Source of the DNA: Phymorhynchus buccinoides
Taxonomy: Eukaryota > Mollusca > Gastropoda > Neogastropoda > Raphitomidae
Direction: 5' to 3'
Length of the DNA: 64,000 bases
Assembly (NCBI GenBank): GCA_017654935.2
Contig: CM065700.1
Span: 50,235,427-50,299,426, forward strand
Part shown: positions 19,011 through 30,950 of the stretch, in pieces
Numbering within the stretch: the first letter of the stretch is position 1
How the letters are laid out: every line of letters starts with the position of its first letter
The notes under the pieces: model-generated
What the model was told of the DNA's origin: nothing
Seen by the model: the letters and a program-made list of their open reading frames with translations, nothing else
The model's database searches: none
Made by a program: the position numbers and the translations under genes

Positions 19011-19396
19011 CTCTTCTAGCACCATCGGCGAACACGCTTGCCCACTACATCACTCTACAACCTATGTGCACTCCAAAAAAATAGTTGCCCTCCCCTCTTG
19101 TTGATTGAGATGCAACGGACAACTAAGAATGCAAAACATTGATGGCGCTAGCAGAGTTGAACTGCACATTGCGAAGGATTGAACTCTTGGCTTTAAAGGC
19201 AAACGATTCAGGGGAGTCGTGACAAGTGAAGCAATCCACGCCTTATCTATATTCTACTTGTAATTTCCCTTTGCAGTAGCATTTTATTTCTGTCTGGGAC
19301 AAAGATTGAAACGGTTAAAATTGTTAGATTGTTGCAGACATTTTTGTTTAAATTGTTGCAGACATGTTCTCAAGGCTAATATACTGGAAGGTTCTA

Positions 19397-20513
19397 TGAT
19401 TGTTGTGGGGTGAAAGCCAGACGGCACCATCATAGAGGACTAAGGAAGGCTGACAGTTTGATTGTTGTGGGGTGAAAGGGTACCATCATAGGAAGGCTGA
19501 CAGTTTGATTGTTGTGGGGTGAAAGGGCACCATCATAGGAAGGCTGACAGTTTGATTGTTGTGGGGTGAAAGGGCACCATCATAGGAAGGCTGACAGTGT
19601 GATTGTTGTGGGGTGAAAGGGCACCATCATAGAGGACTAAGGAAGGCTGACAGTGTGATTGTTGTGGGGTGAAAGGGCACCATCATAGAGGACTAAGGAA
19701 GGCTGACAGTTTGATTGTTGTGGGGTGAAAGGGCACCATCATAGAGGACTAAGGAAGGCTGACAGTTTGATTGTTGTGGGGTGAAAGGGCACCATCATAG
19801 AGGACTAAGGAAGGCTGACAGTTTGATTGTTGTGGGGTGAAAGGGCACCATCATAGAGGACTAAGGAAGGCTGACAGTTTGATTGTTGTGGGGTGAAAGG
19901 GCACCATCATAGGAAGGCTGACAGTGTGATTGTTGTGGGGTGAAAGGGCACCATCATAGAGGACTAAGGAAGGCTGACAGTTTGATTGTTGTGGGGTGAA
20001 AGGGCACCATCATAAAGGACTAAGGAAGGCTGACAGTTTGATTGTTGTGGGGTGAAAGGGCACCATCATAGAGGACTAAGGAAGGCTGACAGTTTGATTG
20101 TTGTGGGGTGAAAGGGCACCATCATAGAGGACTAAGGAAGGCTGACAGTTTGATTGTTGTGGGGTGAAAGGGCACCATCATAGGAAGGCTGACAGTGTGA
20201 TTGTTGTGGGGTGAAAGGGCACCATCATAGAGGACTAAGGAAGGCTGACAGTTTGATTGTTGTGGGGTGAAAGGGCACCATCATAGAGGACTTAGGAAGG
20301 CTGACAGTTTGATTGTTGTGGGGTGAAAGGGCACCATCATAGAGGACTAAGGAAGGCTGACAGTTTGATTGTTGTGGGGTGAAAGGGCACCATCATAGGA
20401 AGGCTGACAGTTTGATTGTTGTGGGGTGAAAGGGCACCATCATAGGAAGGCTGACAGTTTGATTGTTGTGGGGTGAAAGGGCACCATCATAGGAAGGCTG
20501 ACAGTTTGATTGT
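19397..20513. repeat. 56-bp minisatellite
   Basis: About 22 units of GATTGTTGTGGGGTGAAAGG, GCACCATCATAGAGGACTAA, GGAAGGCTGACAG. A shorter form of about 47 bp lacking GAGGACTAA is interspersed. Confidence 0.9.
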
Positions 20514-20524
20514 TGATTGTTTGA

Positions 20525-21133
20525 TTCTGGGTTTCACCCCAGTACACTGACAGTACCTTCTGGGTTTCACCCAGTACACTGACAGTACCTTCTGGGTTTC
20601 ACCCAGTACACTGACAGTACCCTCTGGGTTTCACCCAGTATACTGACAGTACCTTCTGGGTTTCTCCCAGTATACTGACAGTACCCTCTGGGTTTCACCC
20701 AGTATACTGACAGTACCTTCTGGGTTACACCCCAGTACACTGACATTACCTCCTGGGTTTCACCCCAGTACACTGACAGTACCTTCTGGGTTTCACCCAG
20801 TACAATGACAGTAGGGTTTCACCCAGTATAATGACAGTACCTTCTGGGTTTCACCCAGTTCACTGACAGTACCTTCTGGGTTTCACCCCAGTACACTGAC
20901 AGTAGGATTTCACCCAGTACACTGACTACCTGCTGGGTTTCACCCAGTACATTGACAGTACCTTCTGGGTTTCACCCCAGTACATTGACAGTACCTTCTG
21001 GGTTTCACCCAGTTCACTGACAGTACCTTCTGGATTTCACCCCAGTATCATGACAGTACCTTCTGGGTTTCACCCAGTTCACTGACAGTACCTTCTGGAT
21101 TTCACCCAGTACACTGACAGTACCTTCTGGTGT
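20525..21133. repeat. 32-bp minisatellite
   Basis: About 19 units built on GGGTTTCACCCAGTACACTG and ACAGTACCTTCT, following the 56-bp array almost directly. Confidence 0.9.
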
Positions 21134-21168
21134 TAAACCCTGGTTGTTTTGTGGGGGAAGTGGCTGTG

Positions 21169-21535
21169 CAGTGTTGAGCACAGCTGTACAGATAGTTGGA
21201 GTGTTCTGTAATGAGCACTGCTGTTGAGCACAGCTGTACATATAGTTGGAGTGTTCTGTAATGAGCGCTGCTGTTGAGCACAGCTGTACAGATAGTTGGA
21301 GTGTTCTGTAATGAGCGCTGCTGTTGAGCACAGCTGTACAGATAGTTGGAGTGTTCTGTAATGAGCACTGCTGTTGAGCACAGCTGTACAGTTAGTTGGA
21401 GTGTTCTGTAATGAGCACTGCTGTTGAACACAGCTGTACAGATAGTTGGAGTGTTCTGTAATGAGCACTACTACTGAACACAGCTGTACAGTTAGCTGGA
21501 GTGTTCTGTAATGAGCGCTGCTGTTGAGCACTGGC
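21169..21535. repeat. 50-bp minisatellite
   Basis: About seven 50-bp units containing CAGCTGTACAGATAGTTGGA and GTGTTCTGTAATGAGC. The frame it opens on the - strand is a by-product of the period. Confidence 0.9.
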
Positions 21536-21793
21536 GTAATTGTGTGCACGCTTCTGGTTTGTAAGTGTAGAAGGAGTTGTAAGTGCATGAGTGTGTGTTG
21601 GTTACTATCTTGTGTAAATGAAATGCTTGTGCATGTGTGTGTATTGGAAGTGTGGATAATCTGGATGTATATTGATGCATAATGGAAGGCTTTAAAATAG
21701 TTTGAGTGATTTGTGTGTGTGTATGTATGTATATATGTGTGCGTGCATGTGTGTATGTGTGTGTGTATGTCAGTGTGTGTATGTGTGTGAGTA

Positions 21794-21842
<49 letters not shown>

Positions 21843-22237
21843 TGCATGTATTTAAGTGTACATTATCTGAAATTGAAGAAATGTAAAAGCAGTCATATAA
21901 TTTAAAGGGAATGCCTGTTGACTCTGTAGACCATTTTATGTGAAATGTTCCAAACATTCCCTGGATGATGATCTTCAAACTCAGAACATGTTCAAGAAGA
22001 AACAGTAGCATCATTCCATGTCTTGTGGTTGTGCTCTATATAACTGGAAAACGTGCTACCATTGTGCTTGACTGTTAAATAGCGAGTCTCACTTTGTAAA
22101 GCAGAAAAAAACCCTTGGTAGTTAAGTTTACAGTTCCAGCTGTTTGCTCTAAGATGGAGCGCATAATATTGTATGTGTATTTAAATAAATGTTGTGGTAT
22201 ATTATGGTGATGGTGGTATATTATGTATTATTATAAA

Positions 22238-22279
<42 letters not shown>

Positions 22280-22650
22280 GGGTTGTATACTTGTTTGCTG
22301 ATAAATTAGAGTGAAATGCCAAAATCCTGGCTGTGGGCATTCAAAGTACTGTATGAGTAAAGGCATACATGAACAAAATGTTTGATGGTTCTGTTTTTCA
22401 GTGTGAATGTGAAATGCAAAAGCATATGTTGTTGTTGAACATGTTTCACTTTCTGTTAGTTTTAGAAAAATGCACTGTTTATCAAAATTGCTGTTCTTCC
22501 TGACAGTTCTTTTGTTCTTTAGACTGTACGTGATTTTAAAAGCGTGCCTGTTTGCAAACTAACTTCATGTGTTTGTCACAGTACCTTGATATTCCAGTTA
22601 GATTAGATAACGAGTAAAGAATGAATACAAGAAAGCACTGATGCAGGGCT
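21536..22650. other. Intergenic, GT and GA microsatellites
   Basis: Non-coding. (GT)n with variants at 21711-21842, (GA)n at 22231-22280. No gene seen. Confidence 0.6.
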
Positions 22651-22657
22651 AATGTCT

Positions 22658-22850
22658 ACCGTATTTTACGGACTCTAAGGCGATACTTTTCCCCCAGACT
22701 GAGACCCCTGCGCCTTATAATGTGACTGATAATATAGTAAGGAATAGAGAAACAGAATCTGAAGCAGTGTGTTTCTTCAATCCAGTGGAGGTGCAGAATT
22801 ATTTCCCTTGAGGGCGAGTCTTGCATGGCTGAAAGAGCACGGAAACCAAA
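22658..22850. mobile_element. MITE fragment, copy 1 of a TATTTTACGGACT family
   Basis: The left end CCGTATTTTACGGACTCTAA and the next about 80 bp match the element at 46421-46605 (shared CAGACTGAGACCCCTG, CCTTATAATGTGACTGATA). The right inverted end is not seen, so the copy is truncated or diverged. Confidence 0.6.
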
Positions 22851-23099
22851 CACTGTGCCCCTATTTGAGCCTGAAATGACAACATTTCACCAACAATTCA
22901 CAATGCAATGTTGCTTTCCACACAGGACTCCCAATTGACCCGTTGATAACTTTTCAGCAATCTGACGGCTTATTCCCTTTATGAATGATAAAACCATTCA
23001 TTGAATGCACCAAATACTTTTGGCACAAATTACTGTCAGTTTAGAAAGCTGATAAAAAACTAAACATTAAAACCATCACCACCACCATCGTCATCATCC

Positions 23100-23143
23100 C
23101 CCCTCCACACACACACACACATACACATGCATGCACACACGCA

Positions 23144-23181
<38 letters not shown>

Positions 23182-23429
23182 TGTGTGAAAGAAAGAGAGA
23201 GAGAGAGGAAAAGCCCAATTTGTAAACTCGTGTCAGAACAACAAAATCAATTTATCACAAGACAAAACCACCACCACCACCATCGTCATCATCCCCCTCC
23301 ACACACACGCACACGCGCATGCGCACCAGGGTCTGAGAGAAAGAGAGAGAGGAAAAGCCCAATTTGTAAACTCGTGTCAGAACAACGAAATCAATTTATC
23401 ACAAGACAAAACCACCACCATCGTCATCA

Positions 23430-23467
<38 letters not shown>

Positions 23468-23475
23468 GTGCGCAG
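23100..23475. repeat. Duplicated block with (CA)n
   Basis: A segment with AAAACCACCACCA, CGTCATCATC, a CA tract, GAGAGAGAGGAAAAGCCCAA and CTCGTGTCAGAACAAC occurs about 2.5 times at about 160-170 bp spacing. Confidence 0.8.
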
Positions 23476-23589
23476 GTACTTGATACTTTGTCGAACGATA
23501 TTGAGTAGAAGAGAGAAGACTGCACTGACAGTTTCTTGCAAAAACTCATCCATCAGGGTGCCCCTTTAAACTATTTTATGTCACAAACA

Positions 23590-24540
23590 CTTTTACCTGC
23601 TCAACTAAGCAAGTGTAGAGGAGATGGGCACAGGATGGGTGTGTGTGTGGAGGGAGGGTTTGGAGGGGGGGGGGTGCCTCTCTCTCTGTGTCAGGGGAAA
23701 AAGGGGCAGTGGGAGGTGATGGGCACAGGATGGGGGTGGGGTGGGGGTGGAGGGAGGGTTTAGATTGGGCACACACACGGGGGGATGGGGGCAGTGGGGG
23801 GGGGGGGGGGGGGGGGGGGATGGGCACAGGATGGGTTGGTATGTGTGTGTGGTCAGAGGGAGGCCCAGTTTGGATTGGGGGTGGGGTGGGGGGCAGGGGA
23901 ATGGGGGCAGTGGGAGGTGATGGGCACAGGATGGGGGTGGTGGGGGTGGAGGGAGGGTTTGGATTGGGGGGGGGGGGGGCAGGGGGGGGGGGGCAGGGGG
24001 TGATGGGCACAGGATGGGGGTGTGTGGGGTGGGGGTGGAGGGAGGGTTTTTAGATGGGGGGGGGATGGGGGCAGGGGGGGGGGGGGGGGGTGGGGTGGCA
24101 CAGGATGGGTGGGTGTGGAGGGAGGGGGATTGGGGGGGGGGGGGGCATGGGGGGGGGGGGGAGGTGTGGCACAGGGGGGGGGGGGAGGGAGGGTTTGGAT
24201 GGGGGGGGGGGGGGGGGGGGCAGGGGATGGGGGGTGTGTGTGGAGGGCAGGGTTTGGATGGGGGGTGGGCCGGGGATGGGGGCAGTGGGGGGTGATGGGG
24301 GGGGGGGGGGGGGGGTGACGGGGCAGGGGAGGGTGTGTGTGTGGGGGGGGGGTTTGGATGGGGGGTGGGCCGGGGAATGGGGGCAGTGGGAGGTGATGGG
24401 CACAGGATGGGGGGTGGGGGTGGAGGGAGGGTTTGGATTGGGGGGGGGGGGGCAGGGGAATGGGGGCAGGGGAGGTGATGGGCACAGGAGGGGGGGGGGG
24501 TGGAGGGGGGGTTTGGATTGGGGCATGGGTAGGGTAGGGT
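23590..24540. repeat. 950-bp G-rich minisatellite, G-quadruplex prone
   Basis: Degenerate units containing GATGGGCACAGGATGGG, GGAGGGAGGGTTTGGATTGG and GGGGGCAGTGGGAGGT, separated by G runs up to about 20. The + strand is almost free of C. The long Pro-rich frames on the - strand are artefacts of composition. Confidence 0.9.
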
Positions 24541-24559
24541 GAAGGTCGGAGGGGGAGCG

Positions 24560-24690
24560 TTGTTTCTTAGATCCGGGATTTGAAGCCCTCCACTGAGGCT
24601 AATGTTACTGCCGCAGGGGGGAGGGAGTTCCATTCTCCGATGGTCCAGGGGGAAAAGGAGAACTTTCTATAATTTGTCTTGTAGGAGGGA
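24560..24690 (-). mobile_element. LINE 3' coding remnant
   Basis: GGGAGTTCCATTCTCCGATGG followed by an A/G-rich segment is the reverse complement of the conserved end of CR1/Jockey-like ORF2 (compare 48430-48480). Only about 130 bp are recognisable. Confidence 0.5.
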
Positions 24691-24945
24691 AGGAAGTAAT
24701 TTGACAAGTGTGACTGTCTTGTTTGGCGGGTTGAGAGATGGGCTGTAGGGGGTGTTGATGGAGATGTCCCCCCGGACCTTAGGCAGCTAACTTCATCAAG
24801 TTGAAGATTCTGCTGCGCTTCATCATCTTAGGACCAGAAACAAAAAATGGACACCCAGGGGGCATGTTTGATGGGGCATTCCAAAATGCAGAGCACCGGT
24901 GCCTGGTCATCCAAGGGAGACAACTAAGATGACAATCTCAGGGGA

Positions 24946-24966
24946 GACAATCAAGATGGCGGCCTC
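24946..24966 (+). promoter_or_regulatory. AAGATGGCGGC motif at C22orf39 start
   Basis: CAAGATGGCGGCC covers the start codon and matches the YY1-type motif often placed at or just after transcription starts of housekeeping genes. This is inference from motif and position. Confidence 0.4.
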
Positions 24967-26999
24967 CAAGGAGAAAGGCGTGAGTTCGCCCTTGCCGGAG
25001 GATGTTTGGATGGTAAGCGGCTTTTCTACAAATGAAAACACTCTAGGATTGACATAAAAGGTGGATCAGTTGTGCCCGATTATTCATGTTTTCCCGGCTA
25101 TTCAATGCAGTGACTGACTACTGAGTGAGTGTTTTAATCAAAATGTTGAATCCTGTGCAATCTGTACCTCTTGAACTTTGAACTAGGATGGTTATAAAAT
25201 TAAAAAAAATATTTACCCAAATTATCAAAATCGGTCGAAAATTGAGAAAGTTACGACGTTTTAAAATGATAGCTTTTTTTTTACATGAGCTATATATATA
25301 TAACTTATTTATTTTTTTACCAATAAACAAAACATTGGTACCAAAATAAAGCTTATTCAAAGGGGCAACATCAACCCCATACATTATTATACAGATTAGG
25401 CCTAAGCTTTTTGTGCGACTCACAAGATCGCAACATCAACATGAACATGGCAGAAAACAACATGTCGGACAGGCTTCGACGTAACACCTCCCGACTTGTG
25501 GAGACCTTGAGCAGCATTGAGATTCATTCTAGATGCACCAAATTTGGTGAACTTGTAGAAAAATAATTAAATGTAACTAAGTATTTGTTTAAAAAAAGCA
25601 AGTAGTTACTGTTCAGAAATGGTAAACAAATGAACTGGATCCAAATATTGGATCGCTTGTCTCTCGCGATCGGCCGTCTTCGCGTAAAAAAAAGATCGTT
25701 CCCGAATGACCGGGTAGGTGTCTGCTTCCCGAAAGAAAAAAACTCGGATGGTCAGCGCCAAGAATAACCATCAATAAAAACAAGAAAAGGAAGTGACCGT
25801 TTGGCACTTGGCCAAAATCGGGGTTCGGGATTTTGACAAGAAAAATCGCTGCGGTTTGACCTAATTCCGTCGTTCCTACTTTGAAGAGGCTCTTCAGTTT
25901 CAGTCTTCAGGTCTTTCATGAAGTATCCCACTTCAACTTTGTGAAGACTGATGCTGTTAACAAGGTTTAAAAAAAAATTGTTCTCCACTTGATTTTTCCC
26001 CATTGATTCTAAGCCAATCTGATAGTTTGTATACATGTGTATTCACTTTCTCTTCCTCTATGCTATCTCTTTCTTAATCTTTTTCTAGGGTCACCCCCTA
26101 AAGTGTGTACAATTACTTCTATATAAAGAAGTTGGTCACCACCACAGAAGAAGAAGAAGAGTAATAACCAAGTCAAAATGGGGTGGCTGCCCAGATGATC
26201 AGCCTCAAAGGGAATGGGGAAGGGTGGAAAGTGAATGGGGAGTCGAAACACATCCAGCATGGAGACTATGTATGAGCAGTTAAGCTGGTCCCCACTCTCC
26301 CAGTGTAGAAGGAAGGCCAGCCTCACCAACTTCTTCAAAATCCATCGTGGAGAGTTGGTAATCAATTTTTTTTATCAACTCCACGCAGCAGGAAGCCAAC
26401 CCCCAACCCCCCAACAAGATCAACCCGCTCCCTGCATGCTGAGTCTTACCAGCTGCCGGCATGCAGGACTCTGTACCACCAGCAGTTTTTCTTCCCTCGC
26501 ACCATTGCTGAGTGGAACGCACTTCCACCGGTGCGTCTCCTCGACTGTTCGCAGTGTCTGGCCATGGAAATGATAGTTGCCAGCCTGTGTGGTCTTTTTC
26601 CTTGACACGTGCATGGACTGGCATTTTTCAGAATTAAATTTCATCTTCCATCTCTCCTCCCATTCAGCCATGGATGTGGTCAAGATCCTGCTGGGTGGTC
26701 CTGATTTGATTCAATGGTCTTGTGGCACAGGGTGTCATCAGCGAAAAGCCTGGAGGTTGAGGACAGACGTTCCGGCAAGTCATTGATGCAGAGCAGGAAG
26801 AGAGTCTGGCCACACTGATCCCTGAGGGACACCTGACTCTACTCTTTGTACTCAAAGCAACCTTTTTAAACCCAACAGGGAGATGTCTCTGTTCTGACTT
26901 TCAGGTTCAGCACATGCTCACTGTTGTGTATCGATGACCATTCATATGAATATCTCTGTCTCTCTCACACTATATGTGTGTGTGCGTTTCAGTTTGTGT

Positions 27000-27035
<36 letters not shown>

Positions 27036-27309
27036 GCGTGTGCGTGCGTGTGTGTGTGTGTCACTGTCAGAGAGAGAGAGAGAGAGAGAGAGTGTGAGTG
27101 ACTCATGTTTGCTCTTTGTGTCCTTTCAGATGAGACCGTGTGAAATCTATTTGGAGGAGTTTTCTGATTGTTCAAGTAAGTTACTGCAGTTTCTTTAGCT
27201 GTGGTGTTTTGGGGGTCATGCTTGTATTCAGGTCATCTTTCACATAACAACTATCCACATCTGTTACGGTTCTGTTGTGTTAAAACAGGGGTGGGAGTGA
27301 GTCAGTGTG

Positions 27310-27366
<57 letters not shown>

Positions 27367-28805
27367 ATTTAGCAGTTCAGTAGTTCATATGGAAAGGAAG
27401 AACCAGGGAGGGGGTGGGGTGGAAAAGAAGAGAGGTGGCTGTGGTGTCAGAATAAAGGGAATTTCAAAAGATTAGATGTGTTCTGTCAAAGAATCTTGGG
27501 GTGGGTCTTACGGCAAGGGAAGTGCATTATGTGAGGAGGAATGTTTAATATATTATATAAATTTTACATACTGGACTTGAAACCCTTCTCTGAGGATGAA
27601 TAACTGCCTCAGATGGGGAATGGGGGTGGGAGGGGGGAGTTCCACTTGATGATGGTCCCTAGAAGAAAAGACAGTTTTCTGATATAACCTGAGCAGGATG
27701 TTTTCTGAGATTTAAATTTAAAACAAGCGCAAAATCGCAATAGTTTGTGGCGTGCGGTCTATTTTTACCACTCCAATCATGAGTCATCTCCCTGGCTTTT
27801 CAATAATTTTTAATCTGTAAACCAGAATGTTATCTCTGCACCATTTCGTAACTTTTGATATCTTTTGGAAAACATTTAAAACTATGTATCCTACTTATAC
27901 TCATCAAAAGAAGCACCGCATACTCGTCGTGTCTGTTGTAGTGTCTGTATTACGTATGTTTATTAGTTTGTACGCTTTTAAAATACATCATTTTAAAGAG
28001 CGGCCTCAATTAATTTTGAAGTGTAGCCTCGGTTTGAAGTGCGACAATTTTGTCAAAATATGCGACAATTTTGGAACGACAGACCGACCGACCGACAGAC
28101 CGACCGACCGACCGACAAAATGAGTTATAGGTTTGTGGCTTGAGCCACAAACAAAAAAAGTTAATTAGAATCGTAAGTTCAATAACAATATCAAATGAAC
28201 AATGTCACACTCACTGTCCCAGTCAGTCAGTGTGAAAAAAATACAGGTACATATGTACCTGCTTTTCTGTTTGTTATGATGCACAATGCAGCTACTGAAA
28301 ATGATGGGTGTAGAACTGTGATTTCAGGCACCAGATGCCGGTTCTACCAGTATTACATACACGGCAGCTGTGTCATTTGGGTGAACTGTGATTTCAGGCA
28401 CCAGATGCCAGTTCTACCAGTATTACATACACGGCAGCTGTGTCATTTGGGTGAACTGTGATTTCAGGCATCAGGGGCTGGTTCTACCAGTATTACATAC
28501 ACGGCAGCTGTGTCATTTTGGTGAACTGTGATTTCAGGCATCAGGGGCCGGTTTTACCAGTACTACATACACGGCAGCTGTGTCATTTTGGTGAACTGTG
28601 ATTTCAGGCATCAGGGGCCGGTTTTACCAGTACTACATACACGGCAGCTGTGTCATTTGGGTGAACTGTGATTTCAGGCATCAGGGGCCGGTTTTACCAG
28701 TACTACATACACGGCAGCTACGCAGACTGTGAGAAATGGAAACAGGATTACAAACACTGCCTGCAGTTCAGACAGACTGGAGATGTTGATGCTGTTGTAA
28801 GTTAT

Positions 28806-28880
<75 letters not shown>

Positions 28881-29428
28881 AACTAGAATTAGGGGGAAGG
28901 GACAGCTGCAGGTTTCACTGCTGTCTTTTTTTGGACATGGTTTTTTTGCATGTTTCAATGAGGTAAAAACAACCAGAACTCCTTACAAACAGCAAACGTT
29001 GCGTTTTGATTGTCAAAATTTTATCATGGAATAAAACCAAAGCGAGCTTCAGACAGCCGTAAAACAAACAAATTGTACATAGCTCCATAAACAATTTCTT
29101 TGTTCATTTTTTTTCTAGCATAATCACTCGCCATTCTTTTCCCTTTCAGGAACCGGTCATACAGAACGAGAAAGAGCGGCAGAAGACGCGCCTGGCGGGA
29201 GCGAAAGGCAACGACGTGTGGGAGCCCCGGCAGAGCGCTCCCCCCGACTGGAACGCCCCCATGGACAAATGGGTGGAGGAGCGCCAAATGTCCGTGCTGT
29301 CCAAAATGCAGGAACAGAAAGAGAGCGGCAAGAAGACATTGTCTGGGGCTGAAGCAGTAAGTGGGCAGGAGACTGGCAGAGGGACCTTGTCTGCACCGGA
29401 ATCCACCACTAGATGCGTTGTGTCATGA
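24956..29428 (+). CDS. C22orf39: C22orf39/UPF0545-like twin CX9C protein, four exons
   Basis: Exons 24956-25012, 27130-27175, 28678-28796 and 29150-29428, with AG/GT sites and matching phases (0, 1, 0); predicted 166 residues. Exon 1 (MAASKEKGVSSPLPEDVWM) is inferred from its frame, a good start context (AAGATGG) and donor GGTAAGC; exons 2-4 are well supported. Two CX9C motifs are visible: C23-C33 (PCEIYLEEFSDC) and C52-C62 (DCEKWKQDYKHC), then a conserved WEPRQSAPPDWNAP block. Twin CX9C proteins usually fold by disulfide relay in the mitochondrial intermembrane space. The vertebrate homologue has been described as a synaptic regulator. Exon 3 is preceded by five extra copies of its acceptor and start. 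A possible donor (GCAGTAAGT) lies inside exon 4; reading through gives the stop at 29426-29428. Confidence 0.85.
25013..26240. other. C22orf39 intron 1, left part
   Basis: AT-rich. No gene recognised. A 42-codon frame from 25442 (MNMAENNMSDRLRR) has no splice-supported continuation and is not called. Confidence 0.5.
26250..26870 (-). mobile_element. CR1/Jockey-like LINE ORF2 fragment
   Basis: Read on the - strand in broken frames: a palm-like end with an LPALHQ-type block, then WEERWKMKFNSEKCQSMHVS (the typical W..W.M.FN..KC..M segment after the RT active site) and a C-terminal FFPRTI-like block at the low-coordinate side. Internal pieces are missing. Located in intron 1 of the C22orf39-like gene. 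Confidence 0.7.
26995..27095. repeat. (GT)n then (GA)n microsatellite
   Basis: Ends about 35 bp before the acceptor of exon 2 of the C22orf39-like gene. A second, pure (GT)n lies at 27309-27363, after the exon. Confidence 0.9.
27590..27695 (-). mobile_element. LINE 3' coding remnant
   Basis: GGACTTGAAACCCTTCTCTG and GAGTTCCACTTGATGATGG parallel the remnant at 24560-24690 and the better copy at 48430, so it is the reverse complement of an ORF2 end. Confidence 0.5.
28079..28151. repeat. (GACC)n and 10-bp hairpin
   Basis: A GACCGACCGACC tract is followed by GTTTGTGGCT, TG, AGCCACAAAC, a perfect 10-bp stem. Possibly the end of a dispersed element filling 27715-28151. Confidence 0.5.
28309..28677 (+). 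repeat. 70-bp array of exon 3 acceptor plus exon start (C22orf39-like gene)
   Basis: The word GTGATTTCAGGCA lies at exactly 70-bp steps, with ATTTCAG at 28321, 28391, 28461, 28531, 28601 and 28671; the last is the real acceptor. Each earlier unit carries the acceptor, about 43 nt of exon 3 (through CACGGCAGCT) and a short GTGTCATTT.GGTGAACT spacer. The nearest copies (GCATCAGGGGCCGG) match the exon best; the farthest have changes (GCACCAGATGCCGG). Confidence 0.9.
28811..28877. repeat. (GT)n microsatellite
   Basis: About 33 GT dinucleotides starting 15 bp after the donor of exon 3 of the C22orf39-like gene. Confidence 0.95.
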
Positions 29429-29716
29429 CAAAATGTAGAGTGTGGGTTTTATAGGGGTAGGTCTTTTATTAGTCACAGGGTTTCCTTTTCCCACCAAATT
29501 GTGTAGAGTACAGTGAACTATCAATGTGATAAAGAAGGAAAAATATTATATTACATGTTGTTTTTTCTTCACAAACAATTCGTAATGCTTGGCTATCAAA
29601 AGGATCTTAGATGTTGACTGGTACCTCTGCCTTGCTAAATCTCCCCCTCTGCCTGTTCATATCTCCCTTAGTCACAGAATCTGTATCACTCAGATTTGAT
29701 GTTAGATACCTTGAGC

Positions 29717-30950
29717 TGTGTACCACTGTGAAATGATGGGATCTAACGATATGTTGTCACACGCCTGTCATTAATTACAGCCCTTTGCATCTCCCTGATG
29801 TGTACCACTGTGGAATGATGGGATCTGACGATATGTTGTCACACGCCTGTCATCAATTACAGCCCTTTGCATCTCCCTGATGTGTACCACTGTGAAATGA
29901 TGGGATCTAACGATATGTTGTCACACGCCTGTCATTAATTACAGCCCTTTGCATCTCCCTGATGTGTACCACTGTGGAATGATGGGATCTAACGATATGT
30001 TGTCACACGCCTGTCATTAATTACAGCCCTTTGCATCTCCCTGATGTGTACCACTGTGGAATGATGGGATCTGACGATATGTTGTCACACGCCTGTCATT
30101 AATTACAGCCCTTTGCATCTCCCTGATGTGTACCACTGTGAAATGATGGGATCTGACGATATGTTGTCACACGCCTGTCATCAATTACAGCCCTTTGCAT
30201 CTCCCTGATGTGTACCACTGTGAAATGATGGGATCTGACGATATGTTGTCACACGCCTGTCATTAATTACAGCCCTTTGCATCTCCCTGATGTGTACCAC
30301 TGTGGAATGATGGGATCTGACGATATGTTGTCACACGCCTGTCATCAATTACAGCCCTTTGCATCTCCCTGATGTGTACCACTGTGAAATGATGGGATCT
30401 AACGATATGTTGTCACACGCCTGTCATTAATTACAGCCCTTTGCATCTCCCTGATGTGTACCACTGTGGAATGATGGGATCTGACGATATGTTGTCACAC
30501 GCCGTCATCAATTACAGCCCTTTGCATCTCCCTGATGTGTACCACTGTGGAATGATGGGATCTGACGATATGTTGTCACACGCCTGTCATTAATTACAGC
30601 CCTTTGCATCTCCCTGATGTGTACCACTGTGAAATGATGGGATCTGACGATATGTTGTCACACGCCTGTCATCAATTACAGCCCTTTGCATCTCCCCGAT
30701 GTGTACCACTGTGGAATGATGGGATCTGACGATATGTTGTCACACGCCTGTCATTAATTACAGCCCTTTGCATCTCCCTGATGTGTACCACTGTGGAATG
30801 ATGGGATCTGACGATATGTTGTCACACGCCTGTCATTAATTACAGCCCTTTGCATCTCCCTGATGTGTACCACTGTGGAATGATGGGATCTGACGATATG
30901 TTGTCACACGCCTGTCATCAATTACAGCCCTTTGCATCTCCCCGATTTCT
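29717..30950. repeat. 82-bp minisatellite
   Basis: About 15 units of TGTGTACCACTGTGAAATGA, TGGGATCTGACGATATGTTG, TCACACGCCTGTCATTAATT, ACAGCCCTTTGCATCTCCCT. A diverged single copy of the core (ATCTGACGATATG.TGTCAC, CTGTTAATTAC.TCCCTTTG) lies just after VPS53 exon 17276-17380, so the unit comes from a dispersed repeat. Confidence 0.9.

Noticed and set aside
19397..21535. CRISPR-like regular arrays
   Set aside because: Units are contiguous near-identical repeats without unique spacers, in a eukaryotic intergenic region.
21133..22014. 293-codon - strand frame with His/Thr repeats
   Set aside because: Made of a (GT)n tract and the 50-bp minisatellite.
23605..24633. Long Pro-rich frames on the - strand
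   Set aside because: They follow from the G-rich minisatellite; no codon structure, domain or splice support.
25442..25567. Small frame starting MNMAENNMSDRL
   Set aside because: Only 42 codons, no donor site in a fitting phase, no recognisable family.
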